Shown: one piece after another, positions 1 to 9,296 of the stretch
Position numbering within the stretch: position 1 is the first letter of the stretch
Layout of the letters: each line of letters starts with the position of its first letter
Source: Bacillus cereus ATCC 14579
GTDB lineage: Bacteria; Bacillota; Bacilli; Bacillales; Bacillaceae_G
Assembly (NCBI RefSeq): GCF_000007825.1
Contig: NC_004722.1
Span: forward strand, 2,644,501-2,708,500
Direction of reading: 5' to 3'
DNA length: 64,000 nucleotides
Translations under genes and position numbers: made by a program
Notes under the pieces: generated by a model
What the model saw: the letters and a program-made list of their open reading frames with translations, nothing else
Database searches by the model: none
What the model was told of the DNA's origin: nothing

Positions 1-4
1 AAGT

Positions 5-2143
5 ATGCAAAAACTCCAAACGAATAAAGGCGCTCGATATATGATGATTGCTTTTATTGTTTTGTTTCTTATTATGATTTTGCGTATATTCTATATTCAG
101 GCAGTAGGAGTCGTGCATAATGTGAATGTAAAGGATCTCGCGAATGAACAACATAATAAAAAAGGTGTTTTAGAAGCGAATCGTGGCACTATCTATGATC
201 AAACCGGAAAGGTGTTAGTACAAGATTCTACAACGTATCGAGTTGTTGTGAATTTAAAAGGAAAAGATAAAGTGAAAAATAAAGATGAAACCGCACAACA
301 ATTAGCCGATGCGCTTGAAATTGATAAAGAAGAAGTATTAAAAAACTTTCATGAAGGGCGTACGCAAGTTGAAATTGGGAAAATTGGTCGGAACTTATCT
401 AGGGAAAAGAAGGAAAAAATTAATGATTTAAAAATACCAGGTGTATCTTTTATGTCGGAAAAAGCAAGAGTGTATCCGAATGAAGACTTTGCATCCTATA
501 TACTTGGTTTTGCTAGACCAGATGATAAAGGGAATACGGAAGGAAAGTTTGGGCTTGAAAAGAGTTTGGATAAATATTTGCGCTCTACAAACGGGAATAT
601 AGAATATGTGGGTACACGAAGAGGGATTCCGCTTACAAATGATATAGGTAAAGTAGAACCTGCTAAAAATGGAAATAACGTATATTTAACACTTGATAAA
701 CAAATTAATAGCTTTTTAGAAGAAGCGATGAACAAAGCACAAGAGCATTATGATCCGTCTATGTTAATTGGAATTATTGCTGATCCAAAAACAGGAAAGG
801 TTTTAGCGATGTCTAGTAAACCTAGTTACAATCCTAATGTAGGTGATATCGAATATTTTTTAAATGATCCGATTGCAAATGCATATGAACCAGGTTCAAC
901 AATGAAAGTTTTTACGTTAGCAGCTGCCATTAATGAAGGTGTATATAACGGCAAAGAATATTTTCAATCTGGAAAATATTCCGTTGGTTCATCTGATATA
1001 AAAGATCATAATGGTGGATTTGGATGGGGATCAATTACATTTGATGAAGGTTTTGAAAGGTCATCAAACGTAGCTTTTTCTATTTTAGAAGATCAGTTAC
1101 TGAAACCAAATAAATTTAAGCAATATATGAATAAATTTGGATTCAATCAAAAAACAGGAATAGATTTACCTGGAGAAAGTAAAAATACTTTATTATTAAA
1201 TACGCAAATTCAACAGGTTACAACTTCTTTTGGTCAAGGTTCTACAGTAACTCCAATTCAATTAATCCAAGCGGCTACTGCTATAGCAAATGACGGGAAA
1301 ATGATGCAACCATATATCGTTGATAAAGTTGTAAATCCAACAAACAAGGAAGTTATTATGGAAAATCAACCGAAAGAAATTGGGAATCCGATAAAAAAAG
1401 AAACAGCGGACAAAGTTAGAAGCTTAATGGAGCGTGTTATAACATCTTCAAAAGGAACTGGTACAATGTATAAAGTGGATGGTTATCCAATTGGAGGTAA
1501 GACAGGAACAGCACAAATACCGAATCCTGAAAACGGCCGATATATGGAAGGGAAAGAGAATTACATTTTCTCCTTTTTAGGAATGGCTCCAATTGATGAT
1601 CCGGAGTTAATCGTATACTTAGCTATTAAGCAGCCAAAGTTAAAAGGAGATGAGTATGGAGCTCAGCCTCTTGCTGAAATATTTAAACCTGTTATAAAAA
1701 ACAGCCTTGAATATTTAAAGGTGAAACCGTATACAGAAAAACAAATAGCTGATGCAATGAAACAATCTCAATTAAAAGTACAAAATTATGTAAATCAATC
1801 GATGGATACAATAGAGAAAAGTGTAGAAAAAGAGAAGCTACAGCCGGTAATTTTAGGAGAAGGAAAAATAATAAAACAATATCCACAGTCTGGCGAGGTA
1901 ATGAGTGAAGGTGATCGTATATTTTTATTAGGGAATAACGCACAAATGCCAAATGTAAAAGGTTGGTCCATGCGTGATATTATGTATTTCTCCAAACTTT
2001 TGAAATTAGATTTGAAAACTTCTGGTACGGGTTATGTAACGAGTCAAAGTATTGAAAAAGGACAAGATTTACAAGAAGGAGATACACTAGAACTAGAATT
2101 AGAACCGCCGTTACAACCGTTAACAGAGGCGAATACGAATTAA
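5..2143 (+). CDS. class B penicillin-binding protein with PASTA domains
   Basis: Transpeptidase that cross-links peptidoglycan at the outer face of the membrane. A single N-terminal membrane anchor (about residues 12-34) is followed by a PBP dimerisation region. The transpeptidase domain carries all three catalytic motifs: STMK with Ser about 298, SSN at about 353-355 and KTGT at about 499-502. Two PASTA repeats fill the last 110 residues. The length (712 aa) and PASTA tail match the PBP2B/SpoVD group of Bacillus, but this copy is not next to the mraY-mur cluster, so it is probably an accessory paralogue. The ATG lies 5 bases from the window edge, so an upstream start or operon partner cannot be excluded. 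A strong hairpin terminator follows directly. Confidence 0.93.
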   Translation: MQKLQTNKGARYMMIAFIVLFLIMILRIFYIQAVGVVHNVNVKDLANEQHNKKGVLEANRGTIYDQTGKVLVQDSTTYRVVVNLKGKDKVKNKDETAQQLADALEIDKEEVLKNFHEGRTQVEIGKIGRNLSREKKEKINDLKIPGVSFMSEKARVYPNEDFASYILGFARPDDKGNTEGKFGLEKSLDKYLRSTNGNIEYVGTRRGIPLTNDIGKVEPAKNGNNVYLTLDKQINSFLEEAMNKAQEHYDPSMLIGIIADPKTGKVLAMSSKPSYNPNVGDIEYFLNDPIANAYEPGSTMKVFTLAAAINEGVYNGKEYFQSGKYSVGSSDIKDHNGGFGWGSITFDEGFERSSNVAFSILEDQLLKPNKFKQYMNKFGFNQKTGIDLPGESKNTLLLNTQIQQVTTSFGQGSTVTPIQLIQAATAIANDGKMMQPYIVDKVVNPTNKEVIMENQPKEIGNPIKKETADKVRSLMERVITSSKGTGTMYKVDGYPIGGKTGTAQIPNPENGRYMEGKENYIFSFLGMAPIDDPELIVYLAIKQPKLKGDEYGAQPLAEIFKPVIKNSLEYLKVKPYTEKQIADAMKQSQLKVQNYVNQSMDTIEKSVEKEKLQPVILGEGKIIKQYPQSGEVMSEGDRIFLLGNNAQMPNVKGWSMRDIMYFSKLLKLDLKTSGTGYVTSQSIEKGQDLQEGDTLELELEPPLQPLTEANTN

Positions 2144-2156
2144 TCCAGGCATTTGG

Positions 2157-2187
2157 AAAGAGCTATATGCAAATAGCTCTTTCTTTA
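2157..2187 (+). terminator. rho-independent terminator of the PBP gene
   Basis: Ten-base inverted repeat AAAGAGCTAT / ATAGCTCTTT with a six-base loop, followed by a short T-rich run, 14 bases after the stop codon. Confidence 0.85.
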
Positions 2188-2267
2188 GAGTTGCGAGTAA
2201 TTTCACGCACCGTAATTTTTAGAAAAAATAATAAATGATAAGTTGTTAAATATCTGATTATTTTTTA

Positions 2268-2296
2268 TTTACAGTTAAATACATATGTGATAATAT
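2268..2296 (+). promoter_or_regulatory. sigma-A type promoter of the T-box transcript
   Basis: TTTACA at 2268-2273 and TAATAT at 2291-2296 with an ideal 17-base spacer, just upstream of the first T-box stem. The match is read by eye from consensus. Confidence 0.65.
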
Positions 2297-2304
2297 GGAA
2301 AAAA

Positions 2305-2592
2305 TAAATGCAGTGAAGAGAAGAGTAAATAAAATGAATTTTTCACAGAGAGCTCCATGTAGCTGAAAAGGAGTAAAAATTCTTTATTGAACCAAGCCTC
2401 TGAGCAGCACATCAGAACCTATTATTAGGGGATGGTGTGACGGGAGCTCCCGTTATAGAGCTATGGTATAAGCATGAATTAGAATGCAGTACCTAATAAG
2501 GTTAGTATGGTGACATATTAACAAACTAGGGTGGCACCGCGATGATAAATCTCGTCCCTAAGATTAAAAGTCTTGGGGGTGGGATTTTTTTA
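2305..2592 (+). promoter_or_regulatory. T-box riboswitch leader, apparent proline (CCA) specifier
   Basis: Canonical T-box leader that senses uncharged tRNA and controls read-through into the MFS gene. Visible elements in order: the AGTA side of the specifier loop (2324-2327), the AGAGAG bulge, a distal loop closed by CTCC/GGAG, then GAA-CCA-A with the specifier at 2392-2394. The helix AATAAA/TTTATT flanks the specifier loop exactly as in known leaders, which fixes the triplet as CCA (Pro). The antiterminator box AGGGTGGCACCGCG is at 2528-2541, followed by a terminator stem (2550-2583) and T7. The base after TGG in the box is C, which predicts discriminator G in the tRNA; this should be checked against tRNA-Pro. 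If the register were shifted by one, the codon would be CAA (Gln). Confidence 0.93.
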
Positions 2593-2627
2593 TTGTTGTA
2601 AAACAATTTTGAAAGCGGGGGCCAAAA

Positions 2628-3861
2628 ATGAAAAATTTACTTAAAGATTGGAAATATCCTTTATTACTATTGTCCGGAGTTGGTATTGCGAATTTAGGGG
2701 CATGGATTTACTTAATAGCACTGAATGTACTTGTCTATAATATGGGTGGCTCAGCCTTAGCTGTTGCTACTTTATATGTAATAAAACCATTAGCCACTTT
2801 ATTTACAAACGCTTGGTCTGGGAGTATGATTGATCGTTTAAATAAACGGAAATTAATGATTCACCTCGATATATATCGTGCGTTATTTATCGCTATTTTA
2901 CCTTTACTTCCGTCACTTTGGATTGTTTATGTATTCGTATTCTTTATAAGTATGGCCAGTGCAATTTATGAGCCAACTGCTATGACATATATGACGAAAT
3001 TAATTCCAGTAGAGCAAAGACAACGTTTCAACTCATTACGCAGTTTAATAGGATCTGGTGCATTTTTAATTGGTCCAGCGATAGCGGGGGTTTTATTAAT
3101 TGCAGGTACACCAGAGTTTGCTATATATATGAATGCTATAGCATTTCTCTTATCAGGATTCATTACATTACTTTTACCGAATCTTGATAAGAAAGAAGAT
3201 TTGGATACAACTAGTAATACATTATCACTTACAGTATTAAAAAAAGATTGGAACACTGTTATAAATTTTAGTAGAAAACATGTGTATGTCGTATGTGTGT
3301 ATTTCTTATTTCAAAGTATGTTCGTATTAGCAACTGCTACTGATTCACTTGAACTATCGTTTGCGAAAGATGTATTACTACTAACAGATAGTGAATATGG
3401 TTTTCCTAGTTAGTATAGCTGGTGCAGGATTTATTTTAGGTGCCATAACAAATACAATTTTATCAAAAAAATTAGCACCTTCATTTCTAATTGGAATAGG
3501 ATCATTATTCATCGCAATTGGTTATTTAATTTATGCTTTTTCAAATGTATTTTTAATAGCTGCTATTGGATTCTTTATTTTATCTTTCTCTATGGCATAT
3601 GCAAATACAGGATTTTATACATTTTACCAAAATAATGTTCCCGTTCATATAATGGGACGGATCGGGAGTATATATGGACTTGTTATTGCGTTAGTAACAA
3701 TCTTTATTACAATACTATCTGGTGTTGCGACTCAGTTCATTTCTATACAACTTGTAGTTATTGTAGGGTCATTAATAATGTTATTTATTACTATCGTCTT
3801 GTGTGTGTTTACTTTATTCCCATCACAATCTAAGTTGTATTCTACTGAGTCAATAAAGTGA
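2628..3861 (+). pseudogene. MFS exporter (DHA3-like), frameshifted
   Basis: Proton-driven efflux permease of the major facilitator superfamily. The N-terminal part carries the loop motif DRLNKRK between helices 2 and 3 and reads to a stop at 3413. The remaining helices continue in the next frame from about 3391 to 3861. Dropping one T from the run at 3401-3404 restores a continuous sequence through EYGFLVSIAGAGF and gives about 410 aa, the usual length for this family. The gene lies 36 bases after a T-box terminator, so its expression should depend on amino-acid starvation; the substrate may be an amino acid, peptide or analogue (inference). The frameshift may be real decay or a sequencing error. 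Confidence 0.85.
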
Positions 3862-4028
3862 AAATTTAATCAGTGGGGGTCTTACTGCTCATAAATAGCG
3901 GGATAAATTTGAAATGGACTTTGTGTTTTCATTAATAATTTATCGTATTTAATAAGAGGGTTCCTTCCTCTTTATATGGAAAAATTAATAAGAGGAAAGA
4001 ACAATACCGAAAGATAAGGGTGGTTGTC

Positions 4029-5054
4029 GTGATAAAAACAAAAGATGAAATTGATAAAATTGTAAAAGAAATACAAAAGAAAATAGATTTCTCTGGAGTA
4101 GTTTTAGTAAAAAAAGAAAAAGATTTAGTCTATGAAACAGCATTGGGTTACGCAAACAAAAGTGAATGTATAAACAATACGATACAAACAAGATTTGGCA
4201 TTGCCTCAGGATGTAAAATCTTCACTGCAATTGGCATCTGTCAACTTGTTGAAAAAGGTGTTATTTCTTTTCATACAAAATTAAAGGATTGTCTAGAGAT
4301 AAAACTTCCAAACTTCGATGAAGATATTACAATACATCAACTACTAACGCATAGCTCTGGTATACCAGATTATTTTGATGAAAGTATTATAGATAACTTC
4401 GAGGATCTTTGGAAACAAACACCTATGTATCTATTAAAGAGCTTAAAAGACTTTTTACCATTATTTCAAAACAATAATATGATGTTTGCACCTGGGAGTA
4501 AGTTTCACTACAACAACGCAGGTTTTATCATACTTGGATTAATAATAGAAGAACAGACGGGACTTAAATTTACGGAGTATATAGAAACAAACATTTTTAA
4601 TTCGATTGGCATGAATGATTCTGGCTATTTTTCATTAGATAAATTACCAAGACATACAGCTCTAGGATATATAAAGGACGAAACCAACCAAAATTGGAGA
4701 ACAAACGCTTACTCTATACCAATAAAAGGAGGGGCTGATGGAGGTGCATATGTTACTGCACCAGACATGTTGAAATTTTGGGCGGCACTATTTAATAATG
4801 AAATTTTAGGAAAGGAATATACAAAGTTACTTTTAACTCCCCACATTTATGTAAATGATAAACAGTCTTACGGATATGGAATATGGATTGAAACACGAGA
4901 AAACAAGGTATTCAAATATCATGTAATGGGATATGATCCAGGCGTCAGTTTTCGCTCGGCCATATATCCAGAATTAGGAATCACTTTAGTTATTCCATCG
5001 AATAAAGAGGCAGGACCTGAAAAATTAATGACAGAAATAGAAAGAGCTTTTTAA
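4029..5054 (+). CDS. serine hydrolase, beta-lactamase (class C / PBP4*) fold
   Basis: Member of the beta-lactamase-related family, which includes D-aminopeptidases, esterases and penicillin-binding proteins. The SxxK nucleophile motif is SGCK (in the segment GIASGCKIFTA), the second motif is YNN in HYNNAGF, and a C-terminal HVMGYDPG segment replaces the usual HxG. No signal peptide or membrane anchor is visible, so it is probably cytoplasmic. GTG at 4029 is preferred because AGGGTGG lies five bases upstream; an in-frame GTG at 4020 overlaps that site. It stands alone between gaps, with a terminator about 90 bases downstream. The substrate is unknown; the fold assignment is firm. Confidence 0.85.
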   Translation: MIKTKDEIDKIVKEIQKKIDFSGVVLVKKEKDLVYETALGYANKSECINNTIQTRFGIASGCKIFTAIGICQLVEKGVISFHTKLKDCLEIKLPNFDEDITIHQLLTHSSGIPDYFDESIIDNFEDLWKQTPMYLLKSLKDFLPLFQNNNMMFAPGSKFHYNNAGFIILGLIIEEQTGLKFTEYIETNIFNSIGMNDSGYFSLDKLPRHTALGYIKDETNQNWRTNAYSIPIKGGADGGAYVTAPDMLKFWAALFNNEILGKEYTKLLLTPHIYVNDKQSYGYGIWIETRENKVFKYHVMGYDPGVSFRSAIYPELGITLVIPSNKEAGPEKLMTEIERAF

Positions 5055-5141
5055 TTATATGGATATAAAAGAAGAGATACGAAAATAATTTAAACGGGTT
5101 TATGATTGTTTCTGTTCTGAAAAATATTTTAGTTAACGAGG

Positions 5142-5171
5142 AACCCTTTATTTATTAAATAAGGGGTTTTT
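5142..5171 (+). terminator. rho-independent terminator
   Basis: Twelve-base arms AACCCTTTATTT / AAATAAGGGGTT with one G-U pair and a T run, downstream of the serine hydrolase gene. Confidence 0.85.
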
Positions 5172-5279
5172 GTAATTCTGCACAATTACATATGTTTATA
5201 TGGATTTTTAAATTAAAAAATATTACTATATAATTGTAAATTTAAATTATTAATTCATATGAAAGGATGTGTTAACAAT

Positions 5280-5912
5280 TTGTATATGATCAACGGTAGT
5301 TTGTTTATTATTTTAGGGGTTATTTGTTATTTAATTGTACGTGGAATATTAATTGGTACCAAAAATAAAAAACATGTGATTTGGTGGAAAGAAATAGTAA
5401 GTTTTTTATTCGTGGTTTACATTTGTATGGTTGTTGCAGTAACTTTATTCCCTTTACCAATCGGTTTTCCTTCTAATGTTGAAAATCTGAATCGCTCGGT
5501 CAATATAATACCATTTGCATCAATTATTAAAGACATCAATCAAATTGGTAGTGCTTATGATGGAGATGCCCTATTTATGATTGGGCTAATTGTAAGAAAT
5601 GTAGGCGGGAATATTTTATTATTAATGCCTTTAGGATTTTTAGCACCTATCCTATGGGATAAATATAAGAAATTCAAAAATACAATTTTATTAGGATTTT
5701 CTATATCAGCTAGTATTGAATTGCTACAATTAATTGAGTCTTTATTTAGTGGAGTGGGACGTATTACTGATATTGATGATGTGATTTGTAATGTTCTAGG
5801 TTCTATTTTTGGATATTGTATTTATAATATCTTTTTAAAAGCCATTAATAAATTTAACATTCGAGTATTGGGTAAAACTAATTCTAAAGGTGTGGAATTA
5901 GTTGATAAATAG
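5280..5912 (+). CDS. VanZ-like family membrane protein
   Basis: Integral membrane protein of the VanZ-like family. In one vancomycin cluster VanZ gives low-level teicoplanin resistance; most Bacillus relatives have no known role. Visible are four to five hydrophobic helices, the family signature around NIIPFASI and GNILLLMPLGFLAP, and the conserved SIELLQL with the TDIDDVICNVLG segment. TTG at 5280 is chosen because GGATGTG sits eight bases upstream; an ATG at 5259 in the same frame would overlap that site. Length about 210 aa, normal for the family. It is a single gene with its own terminator. Confidence 0.85.
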   Translation: MYMINGSLFIILGVICYLIVRGILIGTKNKKHVIWWKEIVSFLFVVYICMVVAVTLFPLPIGFPSNVENLNRSVNIIPFASIIKDINQIGSAYDGDALFMIGLIVRNVGGNILLLMPLGFLAPILWDKYKKFKNTILLGFSISASIELLQLIESLFSGVGRITDIDDVICNVLGSIFGYCIYNIFLKAINKFNIRVLGKTNSKGVELVDK

Positions 5913-5930
5913 GAGTTTAAACGAGTTATT

Positions 5931-5962
5931 AAAGGCGTACGAGTAAAAAGTACGTCTTTTTT
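5931..5962 (+). terminator. rho-independent terminator of the VanZ-like gene
   Basis: GGCGTAC / GTACGTC arms (one G-U pair) followed by T6, about 20 bases after the stop codon. Confidence 0.75.
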
Positions 5963-6103
5963 ATTTTTATAAATAATGCTTAAGGCTGATGAGAAATCAC
6001 ATTTTTCATCTTACACTTGAAAGTAGCTATCGTATTTCAAGTATGGAGTGAAAAGAGGAGAATATAATTTTTAAAGATAAGCAAGTTTATAGGAGGATTC
6101 TAA

Positions 6104-6256
6104 ATGGATATTTTACTTGTTGTTCTTATTATTGTTTTGATGCAAAGTAAAGAACGAAAAGTGAAAATAAACCGTATTTGGCTCATTCCGGCTTTGTTGT
6201 GCTTTGTAACAATCCAGTCCATTATTCATATGGGACAAATAACATCCCTTGTTTAA
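6104..6256 (+). CDS. short membrane protein, possibly a truncated CcdC/DUF1453 relative
   Basis: A 50-codon frame with a very good ribosome binding site (AGGAGG, eight bases before the ATG). It encodes a hydrophobic N-terminal helix (MDILLVVLIIVLMQSKERK), a basic loop and a second helix. The layout resembles the first two helices of CcdC/DUF1453 membrane proteins, which are about three times longer. The rest of such a gene is not present downstream, so it may be a fragment, or a genuine two-helix miniprotein. Family placement is a weak guess. Confidence 0.5.
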   Translation: MDILLVVLIIVLMQSKERKVKINRIWLIPALLCFVTIQSIIHMGQITSLV

Positions 6257-6314
6257 CATTGCTAAGAACGGTAATACTAATTAACATTGAACTTTTACAA
6301 CAAGGGATGATAAT

Positions 6315-6821
6315 ATGATATACATTTACACAGATTTTGGTGGAACACATACTACCTCACTAGCTGCAGCGTATCATTTAAATAAACTACCAACGGATCG
6401 TAAGTTAACGAAAGAAGAAATTTTGAATGTAGATTACTTTAATAAATTGAAAACAGAAGATATGGGAAAAATTATTTTTCATGGAATCGATGAACATGGT
6501 CATCCTGTATATACGATTGGATGCGGCGCATCAAAAGTTGTTGTACCTGCGATGAAGCATTTAGGAGAAATCTTGCAAAAACATTATCAAAGCCATGAAA
6601 AGATTATATTTTCTAATACATCACCAACAGTGCCTTTACCGATGACTTTCGGTGGGCTGTTTTCTAGAAGGTTCCATATTGATTTTATTGGCGTACCGTT
6701 ACTCGTATGGGGAGCAAAAATTTGCTGTGATAATATACAAAGGCTTGTTAGTTATACAAAAGAAGCTGGACGATTAACGAATGATTATGTAGTAATTTTA
6801 GATAATGAAACTTTTAAATAG
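6315..6821 (+). CDS. DUF3189 family protein
   Basis: Protein of 168 aa recognised as the Bacillus DUF3189 family; no biochemical function is established. Notable features are the start MIYIYTDFGGTHTTSLAAA with a glycine and hydroxyl-rich turn that recalls a nucleotide or phosphate-binding loop, and a central IGCGASKVVVPA segment. No signal peptide or membrane helix is seen. ATG at 6315 follows the SD-like CAAGGGATGAT. It is closed by its own terminator and has no obvious operon partner. Confidence is good for the family, none for function. Confidence 0.8.
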   Translation: MIYIYTDFGGTHTTSLAAAYHLNKLPTDRKLTKEEILNVDYFNKLKTEDMGKIIFHGIDEHGHPVYTIGCGASKVVVPAMKHLGEILQKHYQSHEKIIFSNTSPTVPLPMTFGGLFSRRFHIDFIGVPLLVWGAKICCDNIQRLVSYTKEAGRLTNDYVVILDNETFK

Positions 6822-6832
6822 TATATGATAAG

Positions 6833-6867
6833 AAGAAAATCGAGCAAATTCCTTGATTTTCTTTTTT
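6833..6867 (+). terminator. rho-independent terminator of the DUF3189 gene
   Basis: AAGAAAATC / GATTTTCTT arms with T6 following, about 12 bases after the stop codon. Confidence 0.85.
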
Positions 6868-7020
6868 ATTTGTGAAATAGACAAGAAATAGTCACAATTA
6901 ATATGCATCTACTATAGCCAAAACAATAAAGTCCTGTTACTATTACAGGGATATTCTCTTTTCGTAACATAAATATATAGAAAAGTCAGAAAAGAGGAAT
7001 TGAATTAAGGGAGGAACAAC

Positions 7021-7827
7021 ATGAAGCGTGTTGCTTGGATTACTGATAGTACAACTGCGAGTTTTAAAACAGAAGGAGATAACTTTGTTATCCCAATTGA
7101 AGTTATTATTGATGGTGTGTCGTACAAAGATTGTGAAGAAGGTGTGCGTGAGCGCGTTTATAATGCTTTGAATGAAGGTAAAACTGTCACTACATCACAG
7201 CCTAACATAGGGGAAATGGTAGATTTATTTTCGAAATGCAAAGAAGAATATGAAGAGGGATTTGCAGTTGCTATTAGCGGAAAAGTAAGTGGAACCTATC
7301 AAAATATGAAGCTAGCTGCAGAAATGGCAGGTTTTCCATTAACGGTATTAGACAGTGAAACAACAAGTTATCCAATGGATGAACTAATTAGAAAAGCGAA
7401 ATCGTTATACAATGATGGTATGACTTTACAAGATATACACAAAACATTAGTAGATGAAAAAAGAAGACCTTTCCACGTATTCCCGAAAAGTTTAAAAGGC
7501 CTTTATGCAAGTGGTCGTGTAAAGGGCATTCAATTTTTACTTGGAAGTTTATTAAGTGTTAACTTAATATTAGAAGTAAAAGGTGGAGAGCTTTTACTTG
7601 AAAAGAAAGTTCGTAAAATCCAAAAATGTCGAGAATATATTAAAAATGAACTTGAAAAAGAATTACCAAAAGTACTTCACATGTTCCATGCTAATGATAA
7701 AGATGGAGCTGAAGAATGGATTGCAGATATTAGACAAGCATTCCCTGAAATGGATTTCAAATTATATCCATTACCAATTTCATTTGCGGTTCATGCAGGT
7801 GAAGGTACAATAGCAATTAGTTATTAA
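7021..7827 (+). CDS. DegV family fatty-acid-binding protein (FakB-like)
   Basis: DegV proteins bind a single fatty acid and, in the FakAB system, present it to fatty acid kinase. The family pattern is present: the N-terminal WITDSTTA strand-turn, the TSQPNIGE segment that lines the ligand head group, SGKVSGTYQN, and a basic SGRVKG loop. Length 268 aa is typical. ATG at 7021 has the site GGGAGG eight bases upstream. No kinase gene (fakA) is near, as usual for extra Bacillus DegV copies. It is monocistronic with a terminator. Confidence 0.92.
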   Translation: MKRVAWITDSTTASFKTEGDNFVIPIEVIIDGVSYKDCEEGVRERVYNALNEGKTVTTSQPNIGEMVDLFSKCKEEYEEGFAVAISGKVSGTYQNMKLAAEMAGFPLTVLDSETTSYPMDELIRKAKSLYNDGMTLQDIHKTLVDEKRRPFHVFPKSLKGLYASGRVKGIQFLLGSLLSVNLILEVKGGELLLEKKVRKIQKCREYIKNELEKELPKVLHMFHANDKDGAEEWIADIRQAFPEMDFKLYPLPISFAVHAGEGTIAISY

Positions 7828-7832
7828 GAAGA

Positions 7833-7862
7833 AAACCCGTGAATGATACGCGGGTTTTTTAT
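7833..7862 (+). terminator. rho-independent terminator of the DegV gene
   Basis: AACCCG / CGGGTT arms followed by T6, a few bases after the stop codon. Confidence 0.8.
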
Positions 7863-7999
7863 TTATAAATGGTGCATACCACGCCACCATCAAGTTGAAG
7901 TTTTATAGCGCTCTAGAACGAAATTTGTGTTAACTCGAAACAAAAATCTTATTTTATCATTTTTGGGGAGCAACCACAATTTCTTGACTTGATTTGAGA

Positions 8000-8573
8000 T
8001 TAAAAATATAAACCTTTTCCTACTGGCTGAACAGTTTCTAGTACAATATCAACCATTTCTTCATTAAGTAGGGTCCTTATAATCCAAGCTGATAGTTCTT
8101 GAGCAGCAAAACAACCTGCAGCAGTCGAGATATTTCCTTCGTTTACGAAACTTTTCTCAATAACGTCTACACCAAATTCTTTAAGTTGTTCTACTGCTGA
8201 GGGATATGTAGTAGCTTTTTTTACCAGTTAGTAATTTTTTACCCCCTAATAGTAGTGAACCAGAACACATAGATCCTATTAATTGTCTTTGAGGATCTAC
8301 ATGAATGCTATTAATATATTGTTGATTTTTATATAAATCCTTTACACCTTTACCACTTGCAAATATTACAGCGTCGGCAAAAGGGATATCAGATATGCTT
8401 CCTGTCATGGGAATACGCAAGCCAGACATAGATATATGAGTTTCTTCCGTTCCTAAAAGCTGTACATCCCAATCAGAAAGACCACCGACTAAACGTACAC
8501 GATTTAATAAATCCCATGGTAGAAAAACATCTATATCAGTAAAGTTATCGAAGCAGACTATTGCAATTTTCAT
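8000..8573 (-). pseudogene. DJ-1/PfpI family protein, frameshifted
   Basis: Class I glutamine-amidotransferase-like protein of the DJ-1/PfpI/ThiJ superfamily. The first 120 residues include the nucleophile-elbow-like GSMCSGSLLLG with the reactive Cys. The frame breaks inside a T7 run at 8216-8222 (A7 on the coding strand). With six A's the protein reads on cleanly as TGKKATTYPSAVEQLKEFG and ends GKGLYF at 8000, giving 190 aa, normal for the family. Start ATG has the site GGAGGG upstream. A second, different DJ-1/PfpI gene that is also broken lies 1.8 kb away. A sequencing error in the run would explain the break equally well. Confidence 0.8.
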
Positions 8574-9296
8574 TTTCTAACCCTCCACTTATGTATATCA
8601 TTTTATTTATAATATAAACATCTCCTTTTTATGTTCTATATCAAGTTATAAATCCCTGTATATTACACGTATATGAAGGAGGTGTAGTGATTTTTTAATT
8701 CCTCTAAACATAAAAAGATATAAAATCATTTTCTTGGTTTCTATCGATTTTTTGTACAAAACCAAGACCCGTAGCAACAACTCGTATGGTATTGGGGATG
8801 AGGATTTTTAAAATTCTCAAGGAAATAGGTGTAATTTATCACACATACAAATAGAAATAAAAATGTCATCCTTTCTTATAAATTCACAGATAGAAACACG
8901 TTTTTCGCTTTTAGGGGGCATTGTTTCAGTAGTTTACTAATCTATATATAATATGATTTTTATAATTTCCGTAAAATAATTTTGACGTATTTATTTTTTC
9001 AATATAAAATAATATTCATACATCCAAATTTAACCAATAGTATATAAAAGATATATCTTTAGTTTCAAGGGGAAAGGTTAATATAAAAGTAAGGAAACTA
9101 GTTACGCTTGCAGTACCATTTATGCTATTATACGTGTCAGTTCAATTAACCAGAATTCTTCAAGGCAATTTCAGCAACTGAACGAAATCAGAATGGATAT
9201 TATTTTTCAAGAAAAAGTTTAAGGAACAATTGATGAGTTATACCGAAAATCGGAAATTTATAATAGAAAATAAGTTTCATATAGAGGTGAAATTAT
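8574..9296. other. gene-poor stretch with two degraded short reading frames
   Basis: No intact gene is visible. At 8674-8689 a strong site AAGGAGGTG leads to GTG-ATT-TTT-TAA; if one T and one further base are removed, a 41-residue peptide ending SYGIGDEDF is read to 8811. TCTTGGTTT / AAACCAAGA (8732-8740 and 8758-8766) form an inverted repeat inside it. At 9083-9181 a 32-codon signal-peptide-like frame starts with ATA rather than ATG after GGAAAGG and ends at TGA. The promoter of the WYL gene must lie near 9200-9280. Confidence 0.4.
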
